DNA from: Rhodospirillales bacterium
Lineage (GTDB): Bacteria > Pseudomonadota > Alphaproteobacteria > Rhodospirillales > Rhodospirillaceae
Direction: 5' to 3'
DNA length: 64,000 bases
Assembly (NCBI GenBank): GCA_028278135.1
Contig: JANQEW010000029.1
Coordinates: 124,001 to 188,000 of the forward strand
The translations under genes were made by a program, and so were the position numbers. Positions 39,431 through 47,475 of this stretch are shown one piece after another. The first letter of the stretch is position 1. Every line of letters begins with the position of its first letter. The notes beneath the pieces were generated by a model. The model made no database searches. It was not told where the DNA came from and saw nothing but the letters and a program-made list of their open reading frames with translations.

Positions 39431-39904
39431 CTATTCTGTGCTGGCCGTATCTGTACCGTCGACCGCTGCGGCCATAGTGTGCCAGGCTAATGTGGCACAT
39501 TTGACTCGCACAGGGAATTGACGCACGCCGGACAAGACTTGCAAGCGTTCCAGTGATTCTTCCAGGCCATCCTGGGGGGATTCTTCAACTTTTCCTCCAG
39601 TGCACATCGCCTGAAAAGCCGGAACGAGGGCTCTCGCTTCTGCTTCACTCTTGCCAGTGAGCATCTCTGTCATCATTGAAGCAGATGCCATAGAAATAGC
39701 ACAGCCCTGGCCCAAAAAAGTGACTTCGCGCACGAGACCTCCCTTATCTACTTTGAGAAAGACGGTCAAGGCATCACCGCACATAGGATTGTGACCATGG
39801 GCTTGACGATTCGCACCAGGCAGGGGCCGTAGATTCCGGGGTCGACTCCCATGGTCAAGGATAACTTCTTGGTAAAGATCACGCAAATCATCCTTTATCT
39901 TCAT
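39431..39904 (-). CDS. sufU: SufU-like Fe-S assembly/sulfur transfer protein
   Basis: A 157-residue IscU-fold protein. The three metal-ligand cysteines are in HNPMCGDALTV, GQGCAISMASASMM and VRVKCATLAWHT. The extra segment before the last cysteine is the mark of the SufU type, which accepts sulfur from SufS. The start ATG overlaps the sufS stop (39901-39904), so it is translationally coupled to its sulfur donor. Confidence 0.92.
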   Translation of the reverse strand: MKIKDDLRDLYQEVILDHGSRPRNLRPLPGANRQAHGHNPMCGDALTVFLKVDKGGLVREVTFLGQGCAISMASASMMTEMLTGKSEAEARALVPAFQAMCTGGKVEESPQDGLEESLERLQVLSGVRQFPVRVKCATLAWHTMAAAVDGTDTASTE

Positions 39905-41142
39905 GGGCCGAAAATCCCCCTCACTCTTTCCAGAGCATCTGCTAAGGCATCCGCCTCTTCCCGTGTGTTATAGAGTCCGAACGAAGCTCTAGCAGTTGCT
40001 GGAACACCAAACCGCTGCATAAGGGGCTGGGCACAGTGATGGCCCGCCCGTATTGCGACCCCATACCTGTCAACGATGGTAGCAATATCATGTGGATGAG
40101 CACAATCAAGCGTAAAGCTCAGGACACTCGTCTTTGTCTGCTGCGGGGCTGGGCAGAGAAAACGCAACCCCCTGATGCCTGCAAGCCGCTGGGTGGCGTA
40201 ATGGAGAAGATCCGCTTCATGGACAGCTATTGCGCTCAGACCAATAGACTCAATGTAGTCGATGGCTGCCGCTAGGCCAATGGCTTGGGCAACCGCTGGC
40301 GTCCCCGCCTCAAACTTATAAGGTAGTCCTGCCCAGTGGGCCTTTTCAAAGGTCACACTAGCGATCATATCCCCCCCCCCCTGATAGGGGGGCATATTCT
40401 GCAGCAGTACTTCACGTCCGTATAAGACACCAATCCCAGTTGGCCCATATAACTTATGGCCTGAGAAGACGTAAAAATCGCAGGCCAGATCACACACGTC
40501 CACTGCCATATGCGGCACCGCCTGGCAGCCATCAATGAGAACCTTCGCACCAACGGCATGAGCAGCAGCCACGATGTCCTTGACGGGCAGGATGGTACCA
40601 AGCACATTGGAGACATGCGTAACAGCAACAAAACGTGTACGTGATGACAGCAAGCTTTGGTACGCTTCCCATAGGAAGCGGCCCTCATCATCGACAGGCA
40701 CAACTTTAAGAGTTAAGCCTTTTGCACTGGCGAGCATTTGCCATGGGACAATATTAGAATGATGTTCTAACCATGTTAGCACTACCTCGTCACCGGCTTG
40801 CAGATAAGTCTGTCCCCACGTGGCAGCAACTAAGTTGATAGATTCCGTTGCCCCACGCGTAAATATAATTTCCTCTACATGTCTAGCATTAATAAACGCC
40901 CGTACACGTTCTCGTGCGCCCTCGTATTGACGAGTAGCCTGCTCTGATAGCCAGTACGCACCACGATGAACGTTGGCATATCCTGTCTCATAAAATTTCT
41001 TGGTGGCCGTTATCACATCGGCTGGCTTCTGAGTGGAAGCTGCATTGTCAAGGAAAGCGAGCGGGTAGCCATGCACTGTCTGGCAGAGAATAGGAAAGTC
41101 AGCCCGGAAGTGGTCAAGATCATAAAAGGTCGTAGCCGCCAT
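39901..41142 (-). CDS. sufS: Cysteine desulfurase SufS
   Basis: PLP enzyme of 413 residues that takes sulfur from cysteine. The PLP lysine is in YVFSGHKLYGPTGIG and the persulfide cysteine in RAGHHCAQPLM. The ATG at 41142 lies about ten bases after AAGGAG and is preferred to TTG 41148. The coding strand contains a run of 11 G (plus-strand C run at 40371-40381) that encodes Gly-Gly-Gly in PPYQGGGDMI; a change of one base there would shift the frame and destroy the enzyme. Confidence 0.95.
   Translation of the reverse strand: MAATTFYDLDHFRADFPILCQTVHGYPLAFLDNAASTQKPADVITATKKFYETGYANVHRGAYWLSEQATRQYEGARERVRAFINARHVEEIIFTRGATESINLVAATWGQTYLQAGDEVVLTWLEHHSNIVPWQMLASAKGLTLKVVPVDDEGRFLWEAYQSLLSSRTRFVAVTHVSNVLGTILPVKDIVAAAHAVGAKVLIDGCQAVPHMAVDVCDLACDFYVFSGHKLYGPTGIGVLYGREVLLQNMPPYQGGGDMIASVTFEKAHWAGLPYKFEAGTPAVAQAIGLAAAIDYIESIGLSAIAVHEADLLHYATQRLAGIRGLRFLCPAPQQTKTSVLSFTLDCAHPHDIATIVDRYGVAIRAGHHCAQPLMQRFGVPATARASFGLYNTREEADALADALERVRGIFGP
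40371..40381. repeat. Homopolymer of 11 C/G inside sufS
   Basis: Eleven C on the plus strand, read as G in the gene. A complementary run of six G lies at 40387-40392, so the two could form a hairpin. Confidence 0.95.
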
Positions 41143-41169
41143 AGACAACTTGCTCCTTCTGCTCTCCCA

Positions 41170-42507
41170 TCAGAAATCTTCATGCTTTGGAACACGACCT
41201 GCTAACCAAACGGATATCATAGCCCTAGTGACATCGGGGAGCCTCGGAAGACCAAGAGACACACCGTTGACAACATCGCTGAGAAAGCTCTCAATCAAAA
41301 GCGCACGGGCAGTCTCTGCATCAAGGCCGCGTGCACGCAGGTAAAACAATGTCTCCTCGTCTAACTCACCAGCGGTGGCGCCGTGAGTACATTTGACATC
41401 ATCAGCAGAGATTTCAAGTTCCGGCTTGCAGTATGCCTCTGCTCCAGGCGAAAGCAACAGCGCCCTGTGAATCTGGTGTCCATCGCTCTTCTGAGCCTCT
41501 GGATGAATGCTAATTCTCCCTTGAAACACGCCACGGCCACCGTCGTCTATCACCCCTTTGAAGATTTGTCTTGACGTAGTTGCTGGGGCAACATGATTCA
41601 TCACAATTGTATTATCAACATGACGGTTGCTGTCAGCTGTATAGGCACCGTACAGACGACACTCTGCCTCAGCCTCGGCCAGCGTAACGGCTAGCTCATT
41701 GCGCACTAAACCAAGGCCAGTCGTAAGCACGAAACACTGATAAAGGCCACGAGATGCTACAGTTGCAGTGCTAGAACATATTGTATGAGTCTCAGAGAAA
41801 CCAGATTGGGCCCTGACATGTGTCAGGGTAGCATTCGGTTCGACATGGAGATAACTGACCATGTTGGTCAGTGCGGCAGAAAGACCAACATGACTTTCTA
41901 TGAGCGTAGCATGGCCTTCTGCAATGACGACTATACACGGATGTGTAACGATGGGATATTTTCCTATCGTATTGGTAGATATTAGCACAACATGCACTAT
42001 GTGATTTTCTGTGGTATTAGCCTTGAACCGAACGACAAGCCCCTCTCCCAACCAAGCAGCATTTAAAGCAGCCATAGCTGGCACTTTTTCAGGTGAGAGC
42101 AGCCTTACCTTTAGATCCTCGTCATATCGCAGTGCTTCTTCCAGTGATTGAACGATCAAACCATCTGAAAAAGCGGACGATGAGAGTTGAGGGGCAAAGC
42201 GACCGTTCACCAGTACAAACTGCGGCCCTGGAATGGTCAGCAGCCCGTCTTGAGAGGGCCAGATGAACGATGAGAGTATCCCTCTCTCTATTGACGGTCT
42301 GTAGAGTGCCCGCTTAAATCGCGTGATGTCAGTATACTTCCAAGATTCAATTTTTGGTGTTGGAATACCACCAAGTTCACTGTAACGTGCATAGCCTCTG
42401 CGGCGAAAATCCGCAACCCATGATGATTGATTGGCCTGGTCATCCCTCCAAAATTGGAGTAAAGACTCTTCTGAGGGAACGGCACTATTTGTAAAAGAGG
42501 TGGTCAT
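41170..42507 (-). CDS. sufD: Fe-S assembly scaffold protein SufD
   Basis: A 445-residue right-handed beta-helix protein that forms the SufBCD scaffold with SufB and SufC. The N-terminal helical part includes PTPKIESWKYTDITRF, and the conserved core GRISIHPEAQKSDGHQ and DDVKCTHGATAGELDEE is present near the C-terminus. The frame is open upstream to 42582, overlapping sufC, but ATG 42507 gives the family-like start; no strong ribosome binding site is seen. Confidence 0.94.
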   Translation of the reverse strand: MTTSFTNSAVPSEESLLQFWRDDQANQSSWVADFRRRGYARYSELGGIPTPKIESWKYTDITRFKRALYRPSIERGILSSFIWPSQDGLLTIPGPQFVLVNGRFAPQLSSSAFSDGLIVQSLEEALRYDEDLKVRLLSPEKVPAMAALNAAWLGEGLVVRFKANTTENHIVHVVLISTNTIGKYPIVTHPCIVVIAEGHATLIESHVGLSAALTNMVSYLHVEPNATLTHVRAQSGFSETHTICSSTATVASRGLYQCFVLTTGLGLVRNELAVTLAEAEAECRLYGAYTADSNRHVDNTIVMNHVAPATTSRQIFKGVIDDGGRGVFQGRISIHPEAQKSDGHQIHRALLLSPGAEAYCKPELEISADDVKCTHGATAGELDEETLFYLRARGLDAETARALLIESFLSDVVNGVSLGLPRLPDVTRAMISVWLAGRVPKHEDF

Positions 42508-42566
42508 TAGGGTTGACTCTCGTTTCACATTGTCACGATTCTGACCCTTTTCCTGGACTTTCCTAG

Positions 42567-43331
42567 CTAGCTCGCATGACATGCATGTGTAGTGAAGGGC
42601 GCATAACCTCCAGCCTCAAGCTCAAGCGCGAGTTCCTTATTGCCAGAGCAGACAATACGGCCCTCAGCCAAAACATGCACGTAGTCTGGCACGATATATT
42701 CCAAAAGCCGCTGGTAATGGGTGATTACAAGAAAGGCGCGTTCAGCGGAGCGCAAGGCATTCACACCACTGGCAACAATCTTTAGAGAGTCTATATCAAG
42801 GCCTGAGTCAGTTTCATCAAGCATTGCAAATCGTGGTTCTAGCATTGCCATCTGTAGTATTTCATTCCGTTTTTTCTCGCCTCCGGAGAACCCAACATTC
42901 AGGGAACGCCGCAACATGTCATTGTTCATACCTAACTTCTCAGCCTTTTCTTTTATAAGCTTTGAAAATTGCATCGCATCTATTTCAGTTTTTCCTCGGA
43001 ATCTGCGCTGTGCGTTCACAGCAGTTTTGAGGAAAGTAGCTGTAGAAACACCTGGTATTTCAACAGGATACTGGAAAGCGAGAAAGATTCCTGTACAGGC
43101 ACGCTCCTCCGGAGTCATGGCTAGTAAATCTCTACCATCATATCTGATGGTGCCAGACGTGACTTCATAACCAGGCCTACCAGCAATGAGATGAGAAAGT
43201 GTGCTCTTACCAGCTCCGTTGGGGCCCATGATGGCATGTACCTCGCCTACTGAGAGAGACAGAGTAACGCCTTTCAGAATAGGTCTGCCGTCTATGCAGG
43301 CGTGTAAATCACGGATCTCAATGCATGTCAT
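42567..43331 (-). CDS. sufC: SUF system ATPase SufC
   Basis: ABC-type ATPase of 254 residues that drives the SufBCD complex. Walker A is MGPNGAGKSTLSH, the signature motif VGFSGGEKKRNEILQ, Walker B FAMLDETDSGLDID, and the switch histidine is in VITHYQRLLEY. It lies between sufB and sufD with short spacers (51 and 59 bases). Confidence 0.96.
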   Translation of the reverse strand: MTCIEIRDLHACIDGRPILKGVTLSLSVGEVHAIMGPNGAGKSTLSHLIAGRPGYEVTSGTIRYDGRDLLAMTPEERACTGIFLAFQYPVEIPGVSTATFLKTAVNAQRRFRGKTEIDAMQFSKLIKEKAEKLGMNNDMLRRSLNVGFSGGEKKRNEILQMAMLEPRFAMLDETDSGLDIDSLKIVASGVNALRSAERAFLVITHYQRLLEYIVPDYVHVLAEGRIVCSGNKELALELEAGGYAPFTTHACHAS

Positions 43332-43382
43332 AGCCAGACCTGAACTTTAGAATCTTCACGTCTTACCTTCACGAGGCAACTC

Positions 43383-44888
43383 TCACCCCACACTACCCTC
43401 GAGGCTTATGCCGATCAACTTCTGTGCTTCAACAGCGAACTCCATTGGAAGATTCTGCATGACCTCACGACAGAAACCATTCACAATAAGGGCGACAGCT
43501 TCCTCATGGGACAGACAGCGTTGTTTACAATAGAATATTTGTTCATCGCTAATCTTTCCGGTAGTTGCTTCGTGCTCAACACGGATAGAAGGATGCCGAG
43601 CTTCGATATAGGGAACAGTATGAGCACCGCAGCGGTCACCAATCAGTAGACTGTCGCACTGTGTATAGTTACGGGCCCCTTCTGCTCTTGGGAGGACTCG
43701 CACCAACCCACGATAGGTACTATTCGAATGCCCAGCAGCAATGCCTTTACTGATAATGCGAGATTTTGTGTTACGGCCAATGTGAATCATTTTTGTACCA
43801 GTATCCGCTTGCTGGTAGTGATTGGTAATGGCCACGGAATAAAATTCACCGGTTGATTGGTCACCCTGTAAAATACAGCTTGGATACTTCCATGTGATGG
43901 CTGAACCTGTTTCGACCTGAGTCCAAGAGATTCTGGAATTTCTGCCACGGCAAGCACCACGCTTAGTCACAAAGTTATAAATACCACCGCGTCCCTCCTC
44001 ATCGCCTGGATACCAATTTTGCACGGTAGAGTATTTAATTTCAGCACCGTCTAGCGCGACGAGTTCCACCACAGCAGCATGGAGTTGGTTTTCATCTCTT
44101 TGCGGTGCTGTACACCCTTCCAGATAGCTGACACTGGCATTTTTATCGGCGATAATGAGGGTGCGTTCGAACTGACCAGTGTTTTTCTCGTTAATACGGA
44201 AATAAGTTGATAATTCCATAGGACAGTGCAAGCCTTGTGGCACGTAGACGAAGGAACCATCTGTAAACACAGCTGAATTCAATGTTGCAAAAAAGTTGTC
44301 CGTATACGGAACGACAGAGCCGAGATATCTTTGTACTAACTCCGGGTACTGATGAACAGCTTCCGAGATTGAACAGAAGATGACTCCCATTGCATCGAGA
44401 TTCTTCTTGTATGTGGTGGCAACAGAAACGCTATCAAAAACGGCGTCAACCGCTATCGCATTCCCCTGCAGACCAGCCTGCACACCAGAGAGTATTGCCT
44501 GTTCCTCTAGAGGAATGCCGAGCTTGTTGTAAGTCTCAAGTAGCTTTGGATCTACCTCGTCCAGGCTCTTGGGAGCATCACTTGATTGGCGTGGCGCGGC
44601 GTAGTAAGAATAGCCTTGGTAGTTAATAGGTGGGTAGGTTAAGCGTGCCCAATGGTGCGGTTCTTTCAGGGTAATCCACAACCGGTAGGCTTGCAGTCGC
44701 CAATCTAGCAACCAACTAGGCTCACCCTTTTTTTGCGATATGAAGTGAATGATCTCTTCGTTAAGACCAACTGGGGCAAGATCAGCCTCTATATCTGTCG
44801 TAAATCCATACTTATACTTTCTGTCAGTAACAGCTTTAACAGATTTCACTGAATCAGCACTGTCAACGGCCATCAGTACATCTCTCAT
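43383..44888 (-). CDS. sufB: Fe-S assembly scaffold protein SufB
   Basis: A 501-residue scaffold subunit on which clusters are built. Conserved blocks are [58 protein letters not shown] and the C-terminal [24 protein letters not shown] 44888 gives [10 protein letters not shown]; an alternative ATG five codons later (44873) has a GAGAG site and may be used. It is the first structural gene after the Rrf2 regulator. Confidence 0.95.
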   Translation of the reverse strand: MRDVLMAVDSADSVKSVKAVTDRKYKYGFTTDIEADLAPVGLNEEIIHFISQKKGEPSWLLDWRLQAYRLWITLKEPHHWARLTYPPINYQGYSYYAAPRQSSDAPKSLDEVDPKLLETYNKLGIPLEEQAILSGVQAGLQGNAIAVDAVFDSVSVATTYKKNLDAMGVIFCSISEAVHQYPELVQRYLGSVVPYTDNFFATLNSAVFTDGSFVYVPQGLHCPMELSTYFRINEKNTGQFERTLIIADKNASVSYLEGCTAPQRDENQLHAAVVELVALDGAEIKYSTVQNWYPGDEEGRGGIYNFVTKRGACRGRNSRISWTQVETGSAITWKYPSCILQGDQSTGEFYSVAITNHYQQADTGTKMIHIGRNTKSRIISKGIAAGHSNSTYRGLVRVLPRAEGARNYTQCDSLLIGDRCGAHTVPYIEARHPSIRVEHEATTGKISDEQIFYCKQRCLSHEEAVALIVNGFCREVMQNLPMEFAVEAQKLIGISLEGSVG

Positions 44889-44930
44889 TTTTTTTGAGGC
44901 TCATCTTTCTACCGTCTACCGTTTTGCAAC

Positions 44931-44946
44931 GTCTCTTAGTCTCTTA
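44931..44946. repeat. 8-bp exact tandem duplication between iscR and sufB
   Basis: GTCTCTTA occurs twice with no gap and a third time at 44958-44965, where it overlaps the end of the regulator gene. Confidence 0.92.
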
Positions 44947-44952
44947 CTTTAC

Positions 44953-45393
44953 TTAAAGTCTCTTACTTCCTGACAGCTGTGCTTGCATTGATGTTGCAGT
45001 TGCGATATCAGTGAGAGTCATCTCTTGCAACGCACGACGAATAGCCCGATTAATACGGCCCCAATGTCCTTGCATGGGACACAGGGATTCTATTCTGCAG
45101 AAGTCGTCACTATCCTCCATACAGGCGGTAATGGCAATCGGCCCTTCCACGGCTTCGATAACATCTGCAACAGTGATCGTCGGGGCTGGATGCTGCAAAG
45201 TGTAGCCACCGGATGCTCCCCGATAAGACGCAACTAAGCCATTACGCGCTAGCAACTTGAGTAATTTTGCTACTGTTGGCAATGGCAAGCCTGTGCTGGT
45301 AGCAATATGAGGAACTGTGTGCGGGCCTTTTGCGCGAATCATTTCTGCTAGCACGAGAACCGCATAATCTGTGAGGCGTGTGACACGAATCAT
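44953..45393 (-). CDS. Rrf2/IscR-type regulator of the suf operon
   Basis: A 146-residue winged-helix repressor. The DNA-binding domain covers MIRVTRLTDYAVLVL through LLARNGLVASYRGASGGY. The cluster-binding cysteines are in TACMEDSDDFCRIESLCPM, the three-cysteine pattern of [2Fe-2S] Rrf2 proteins. It heads the operon and probably senses the Fe-S state and represses its own operon. No clear ribosome binding site precedes ATG 45393. Confidence 0.92.
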   Translation of the reverse strand: MIRVTRLTDYAVLVLAEMIRAKGPHTVPHIATSTGLPLPTVAKLLKLLARNGLVASYRGASGGYTLQHPAPTITVADVIEAVEGPIAITACMEDSDDFCRIESLCPMQGHWGRINRAIRRALQEMTLTDIATATSMQAQLSGSKRL

Positions 45394-45422
45394 ACGATTT
45401 TATTTTTCTTGAAACAGTACCA

Positions 45423-45437
45423 GAAAGGTATCCTTTC
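45423..45437. promoter_or_regulatory. Candidate suf operator, perfect 6-bp inverted repeat
   Basis: GAAAGG and CCTTTC flank TAT, centred about 37 bases upstream of the regulator start codon and overlapping the expected transcription start. Its position suits autorepression by the Rrf2 protein. Confidence 0.55.
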
Positions 45438-45465
45438 ATGTAGGAAAAGATCACCTCCTTGTCAA
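45437..45465 (-). promoter_or_regulatory. Candidate sigma70-type promoter of the suf operon
   Basis: On the minus strand TTGACA (45465-45460) is followed after 17 bases by TACATG (45442-45437). The -35 box is perfect and the -10 box weak, which fits a regulated promoter. Confidence 0.5.
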
Positions 45466-45593
45466 GGGCAAGATTGCAAAACAGCAACAAATGCTATGCG
45501 AGATCAGAGTGACAGAATGAAGAACGCAATAAGAATAATATCTCATTTTTTAAGATATGAAGAATTCTTCTCACCAGTTAAAAGGAAAAATTC

Positions 45594-46157
45594 ATGACTG
45601 TTATGCCACTAATGCCAGAGAAACTTGTACCACTCACACCATTGAGCCTTATCATCGGCGGCGCGCGCTCTGGCAAGAGTGCTTTCGCTGAAAGGATGGT
45701 GACTACTCATGCTACTTACGTTGGACAACAGCCTGTCTATTTGGCGACGGCAGAACCATCAGATGTGGAAATGGTAGAGAGAATCCGTCACCATAGGAAT
45801 CGTCGTGGCAGCCAGTGGCGCACGGTTGAGAGATCCATAGAAATAGCATCGGCACTCAATTCCTTCCCGAAAGGAACACCAGTACTCCTCGACTGCCTGA
45901 CTCTGTGGCTCTCAAACGTGCTGTTAGCCGGGAGAAATAGCACTGCTGGAACTGCTGAGTTACTCGCTGGACTAAAAGCGGCACATGGACCTGTAGTAGT
46001 TGTAAGTAACGATGTTGGCAGCGGTACAGTTCCAGAAAACGCAATTACTCGTTTTTTTCGAGATCAATCTGGATATATCAACCAAAAAGTTGCTAGCATG
46101 GCGAGATGTGTCATTATGATGAACGCCGGGTTACCACTCCTGCTGAAATCACCCTGA
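45594..46157 (+). CDS. cobU: Adenosylcobinamide kinase / guanylyltransferase
   Basis: A 187-residue enzyme that phosphorylates adenosylcobinamide and attaches GMP, a late step of cobalamin synthesis. The P-loop is IIGGARSGKSAFAERM, and DCLTLWLSNVLLAG and SNDVGSGTVPENAITRFFRD match the family (most members have SNEVG). AAAGGA places the start at 45594. It stands alone and divergent from the suf regulator; cbiB, in the same pathway, is at 60-61 kb. Confidence 0.92.
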   Translation: MTVMPLMPEKLVPLTPLSLIIGGARSGKSAFAERMVTTHATYVGQQPVYLATAEPSDVEMVERIRHHRNRRGSQWRTVERSIEIASALNSFPKGTPVLLDCLTLWLSNVLLAGRNSTAGTAELLAGLKAAHGPVVVVSNDVGSGTVPENAITRFFRDQSGYINQKVASMARCVIMMNAGLPLLLKSP

Positions 46158-46243
46158 TCATCTCATCTGTACTAGTTATTCACACCTGTCTTCCAGACTG
46201 CGCTGATCACTGGCGGATCCCTTTGCCAGACCTCCTCCCTAGG

Positions 46244-46261
46244 TGCGGTCTATGCGGTCTA
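46244..46261. repeat. 9-bp exact tandem duplication
   Basis: TGCGGTCTA occurs twice with no gap between the convergent genes cobU and zapE, flanked on both sides by CCTAGGTG. Confidence 0.93.
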
Positions 46262-46269
46262 CCTACTAC

Positions 46270-47385
46270 CTAGGTGAGGTGTGGGCGACGAATGTAGTCA
46301 GAGGCCTGCATTTCCATAAGACGGCTTGCCGTACGCTTGAATTCAACTGCCCCGTCGCCGAGAGGATAGAGTTCGTGGGGGCGAGCCGCTGCAGAACATA
46401 TAAGCAACACTCTGTGTTCATACAGGGCATCTATCAAGGTGATGAAACGGCGCGCCTCGTTCCGCTGCTCTGGTGAGAGACGTGGGACATTAGCAATAAT
46501 GATCACATCATAGTGGGTGGCAAGTTGAAGATAATCAGCAGGACCGAGGGGGGACTCACACAACTCGGAAAAAGAGAAACGAGCGATGCGGCCAGCTGCG
46601 TGAGGCACTTTGAGAATACGACCATGCACGATGAGATGTTCCTCTGTTGGTGCTTGGCCATTAGCAAAGCGATGAAAACACTCTGCCAGTCCTGAATCGG
46701 CCTCAGGCCCTGGCGGTACATGATAGACGAGTAGTCCGCTCATCCGACCGAGCCGAAAGTCACGCTCACCTGAGAGTTCGAGCACATCAAAATGTTCCTT
46801 TATTAAGGCGATAAATGGTAGAAATTTTGCACGCTGTAAACCGTTCTCGTATAACTCATCTGGAGAACAATTTGATGTTGTGACAATGACAACACCGTGA
46901 GCTAACAGGTCTTTGAACAGTCCACCAACAATCATAGCATCAGCAATGTCTTTAATTTCTAACTCATCTAGACACAGCAGGCAAATCTGACGGGCAATAT
47001 CGTGGGCAATAACGGGTAGCGGATCAGGTCCTGGACGGGCGGCTGATTTGCGCCAGACGTGTAAAGCAGCATGTACATCCTGTAAAAAGGTATGAAAATG
47101 GACTCGACGCTTAGCTTTAACGGGAGAAGTGTGAAAAAATATATCCATCAACATAGATTTTCCACGGCCGACATCCCCGAAAAGATACAAACCTTGGGGC
47201 GGTGATGCGCGCCGAACAAGGCCGAAACGTGCCTTCCATCCTTTCTGGCCAGTACTCGGGCGATATCCCGAAAGGGCGCGGTGGAGACTCTCTAGTTTTT
47301 CTGCTGCGAGTTCCTGTGCCGCATCTGGCTGAATCAGACCGGTCGCGAGGCGATGACGATAGGTGGCGAGAGGTCCATGTGGCAT
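46270..47385 (-). CDS. zapE: Cell division ATPase ZapE (AFG1-like)
   Basis: An AAA-type ATPase of 371 residues, linked to the Z-ring in E. coli and to AFG1/LACE1 in mitochondria. Walker A is YLFGDVGRGKSMLMD and the Walker B region reads LCLDELEIKDIADAMI, where most relatives have DEFQVTDIADAM. RVHFHTFLQDVH and VIVTTSNCSPDELYENGLQR are further family blocks. It is often near succinate dehydrogenase or malate dehydrogenase genes in alphaproteobacteria; that context is absent here. Confidence 0.9.
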   Translation of the reverse strand: MPHGPLATYRHRLATGLIQPDAAQELAAEKLESLHRALSGYRPSTGQKGWKARFGLVRRASPPQGLYLFGDVGRGKSMLMDIFFHTSPVKAKRRVHFHTFLQDVHAALHVWRKSAARPGPDPLPVIAHDIARQICLLCLDELEIKDIADAMIVGGLFKDLLAHGVVIVTTSNCSPDELYENGLQRAKFLPFIALIKEHFDVLELSGERDFRLGRMSGLLVYHVPPGPEADSGLAECFHRFANGQAPTEEHLIVHGRILKVPHAAGRIARFSFSELCESPLGPADYLQLATHYDVIIIANVPRLSPEQRNEARRFITLIDALYEHRVLLICSAAARPHELYPLGDGAVEFKRTASRLMEMQASDYIRRPHLT

Positions 47386-47475
47386 AGGGTGCTCTTTCTG
47401 ATTGTTGCAGTTTAATACTTACTCTCTAAAAAAGAGAAATATTCTTTGTCAAAGATTGCGAAAAATATCCTGCAA

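Noticed and set aside
45394-45593. Cobalamin riboswitch upstream of cobU
   Set aside because: I looked for the B12-box-like core and the long conserved leader; the 200-base spacer is too short and lacks them.
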